A DNA stretch of 5,816 nt, from assembly GCA_937901455.1 (NCBI GenBank), contig CALDIA010000139.1, forward strand, positions 1-5,816. The letters run 5' to 3'. Position 1 is the first letter of the stretch, and every line of letters begins with the position of its first letter. Source of the DNA: an uncultured Bacteroidales bacterium. Its GTDB lineage: Bacteria; Bacteroidota; Bacteroidia; Bacteroidales; WCHB1-69. Positions 5,528 to 5,816 of this stretch are shown here, piece by piece. The notes under the pieces are model-generated. The model was not told the DNA's origin, did not search any database, and was given only the letters and a program-made list of their open reading frames with translations. The position numbers were made by a program, and so were the translations under genes.

Positions 5528-5665
5528 TTACTTTTTGGGGACAAAGGCGTAGGTGTTGCCACTAATCCTTTTTGCTTCGCCGCCTAAAAGCCTTGCGGCA
5601 TAGTCCAAATCGCCGGACGAATTGTAAGTTTGAACGTTTCCGTTCGGGAAATTTAATTGGTACAT
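5528..5665 (-). CDS. Small 45-residue protein, paralogue B
   Basis: The first 16 residues (MYQLNFPNGNVQTYNS) and the last seven (YAFVPKK) are identical to paralogue A at 3920-4057. Differences cluster at residues 17-22 (SGDLDY against PNELVN) and 30-38, the parts most likely to be surface exposed. AARLLGG is kept. Conserved length, no frameshift, and many third-position silent changes support a functional gene. It has its own leader and terminator. The role is unknown; a small regulatory or structural protein, or an immunity- or antitoxin-like partner, would all fit and none is shown. Confidence 0.82.
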   Translation of the reverse strand: MYQLNFPNGNVQTYNSSGDLDYAARLLGGEAKRISGNTYAFVPKK

Positions 5666-5727
5666 AGTGCTTTGTGTTTTTGTTTGCCTCCGCTTACGGG
5701 TTTCGGCATTTCCGCCGTGCTCATATA

Positions 5728-5753
5728 AAAAGGGAGAACACGAAAGCCCTTTT
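5728..5753 (-). promoter_or_regulatory. Terminator-like hairpin in the leader of the second 45-residue gene
   Basis: AAAAGGG and CCCTTTT form a perfect 7-bp stem around a 12-base loop, matching the hairpin at 4120-4147. The loop base pattern CGTGTTC can pair with GAGCACG immediately downstream (one G-U), giving a possible competing structure. Pairing is kept although the loop sequence differs between copies. Confidence 0.5.
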
Positions 5754-5775
5754 GTTTTGCCGCGAAGAAAACAAA

Positions 5776-5802
5776 AGCCTGTGCCGAATTACTGCACAGG
5801 CT
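5776..5802 (-). promoter_or_regulatory. Upstream palindrome, copy 3
   Basis: AGCCTGTGC and GCACAGGCT form a perfect 9-bp inverted repeat around a 9-base centre holding GAATT (plus strand), followed in coding direction by TTTTGTTTTC. It is the best-preserved of three copies (the others at 2557-2579 and 4172-4196). It could be an operator or the terminator of a minus-strand gene beyond the window edge. Confidence 0.6.
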
Positions 5803-5816
5803 AAAAGGATGGTGGA

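Larger units (their letters stand above)
5487..5802 (-). repeat. Small-protein module, copy B of a direct repeat of about 320 bp
   Basis: This is the second copy of the module at 3877-4196, with the same order of elements. Its -7-like box is changed to TTTTCTTCGCGGC, so its promoter may be weaker than in copy A, while its palindrome at 5776-5802 is longer (9 bp). The zinc-ribbon and 264-residue genes lie between the two copies. Confidence 0.88.

Noticed and set aside
5392..5562. 57-residue N-terminal extension of the zinc-ribbon gene
   Set aside because: It runs through a consensus promoter, an intrinsic terminator and the 3' end of the 45-residue gene in another frame. The repeat structure begins only at the start codon at 5391.
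2536..5802. CRISPR-like or integron attC-like interpretation of the repeats
   Set aside because: There are only three palindrome copies at wide, irregular spacing, no spacers, no integrase or cas gene, and no recognisable attC core sites.

Overview
The window looks like an accessory region from a Bacteroidota genome, probably order Bacteroidales. The evidence is the promoter signature (TTTG, a 19-base spacer, then TAnnTTTG, best seen at 2621-2651), the absence of obvious Shine-Dalgarno sequences, a lipoprotein serine-type sulfatase, and a PD-(D/E)XK protein resembling PDDEXK_4 relatives common in this phylum. Base composition is patchy. The sulfatase is clearly GC-richer than the rest, and the nuclease-like gene (2677-3822) and the 264-residue gene (4224-5018) are AT-rich. 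This suggests acquired genes placed beside a resident polysaccharide or mucin-degradation gene.

Layout from left to right. (1) 1-784, minus: the N-terminal part of a periplasmic or surface sulfatase, cut by the window edge. (2) 798-2519, minus: a tightly packed three-gene operon encoding an unrecognised 222-residue protein, a 220-residue FtsZ/tubulin-like GTP-binding domain without the catalytic T7 loop or C-terminal half, and an unrecognised 128-residue protein. (3) 2677-3822, plus: a divergently transcribed PDDEXK_4-like protein with a consensus Bacteroidales promoter. (4) 3877-4196 and 5487-5802, minus: two diverged copies of a module of about 320 bp. Each holds an upstream palindrome, a leader with a terminator-like hairpin, a 45-residue small protein and an intrinsic terminator. 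(5) 4224-5391, minus, between the two modules: a two-gene unit encoding a triple zinc-ribbon protein (114 residues) and a 264-residue protein with faint uracil-DNA-glycosylase-like motifs.

The most interesting signals are the duplicated small-protein modules, the truncated FtsZ-like GTPase operon, and a palindrome (GCCTGTGC, 9 bases, GCACAGGC) shared by the two modules and, in a weaker form, by the region just upstream of the FtsZ-like operon. That sharing suggests common regulation or common ancestry of these transcription units. The FtsZ-like operon, the nuclease-like gene and the zinc-ribbon/264-residue pair have a conflict- or mobile-island flavour, but no known defence system is recognised here and any collective function is inference. 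No rRNA, tRNA, CRISPR array, transposase or integrase was seen, and no gap longer than 300 bases lacks a gene.
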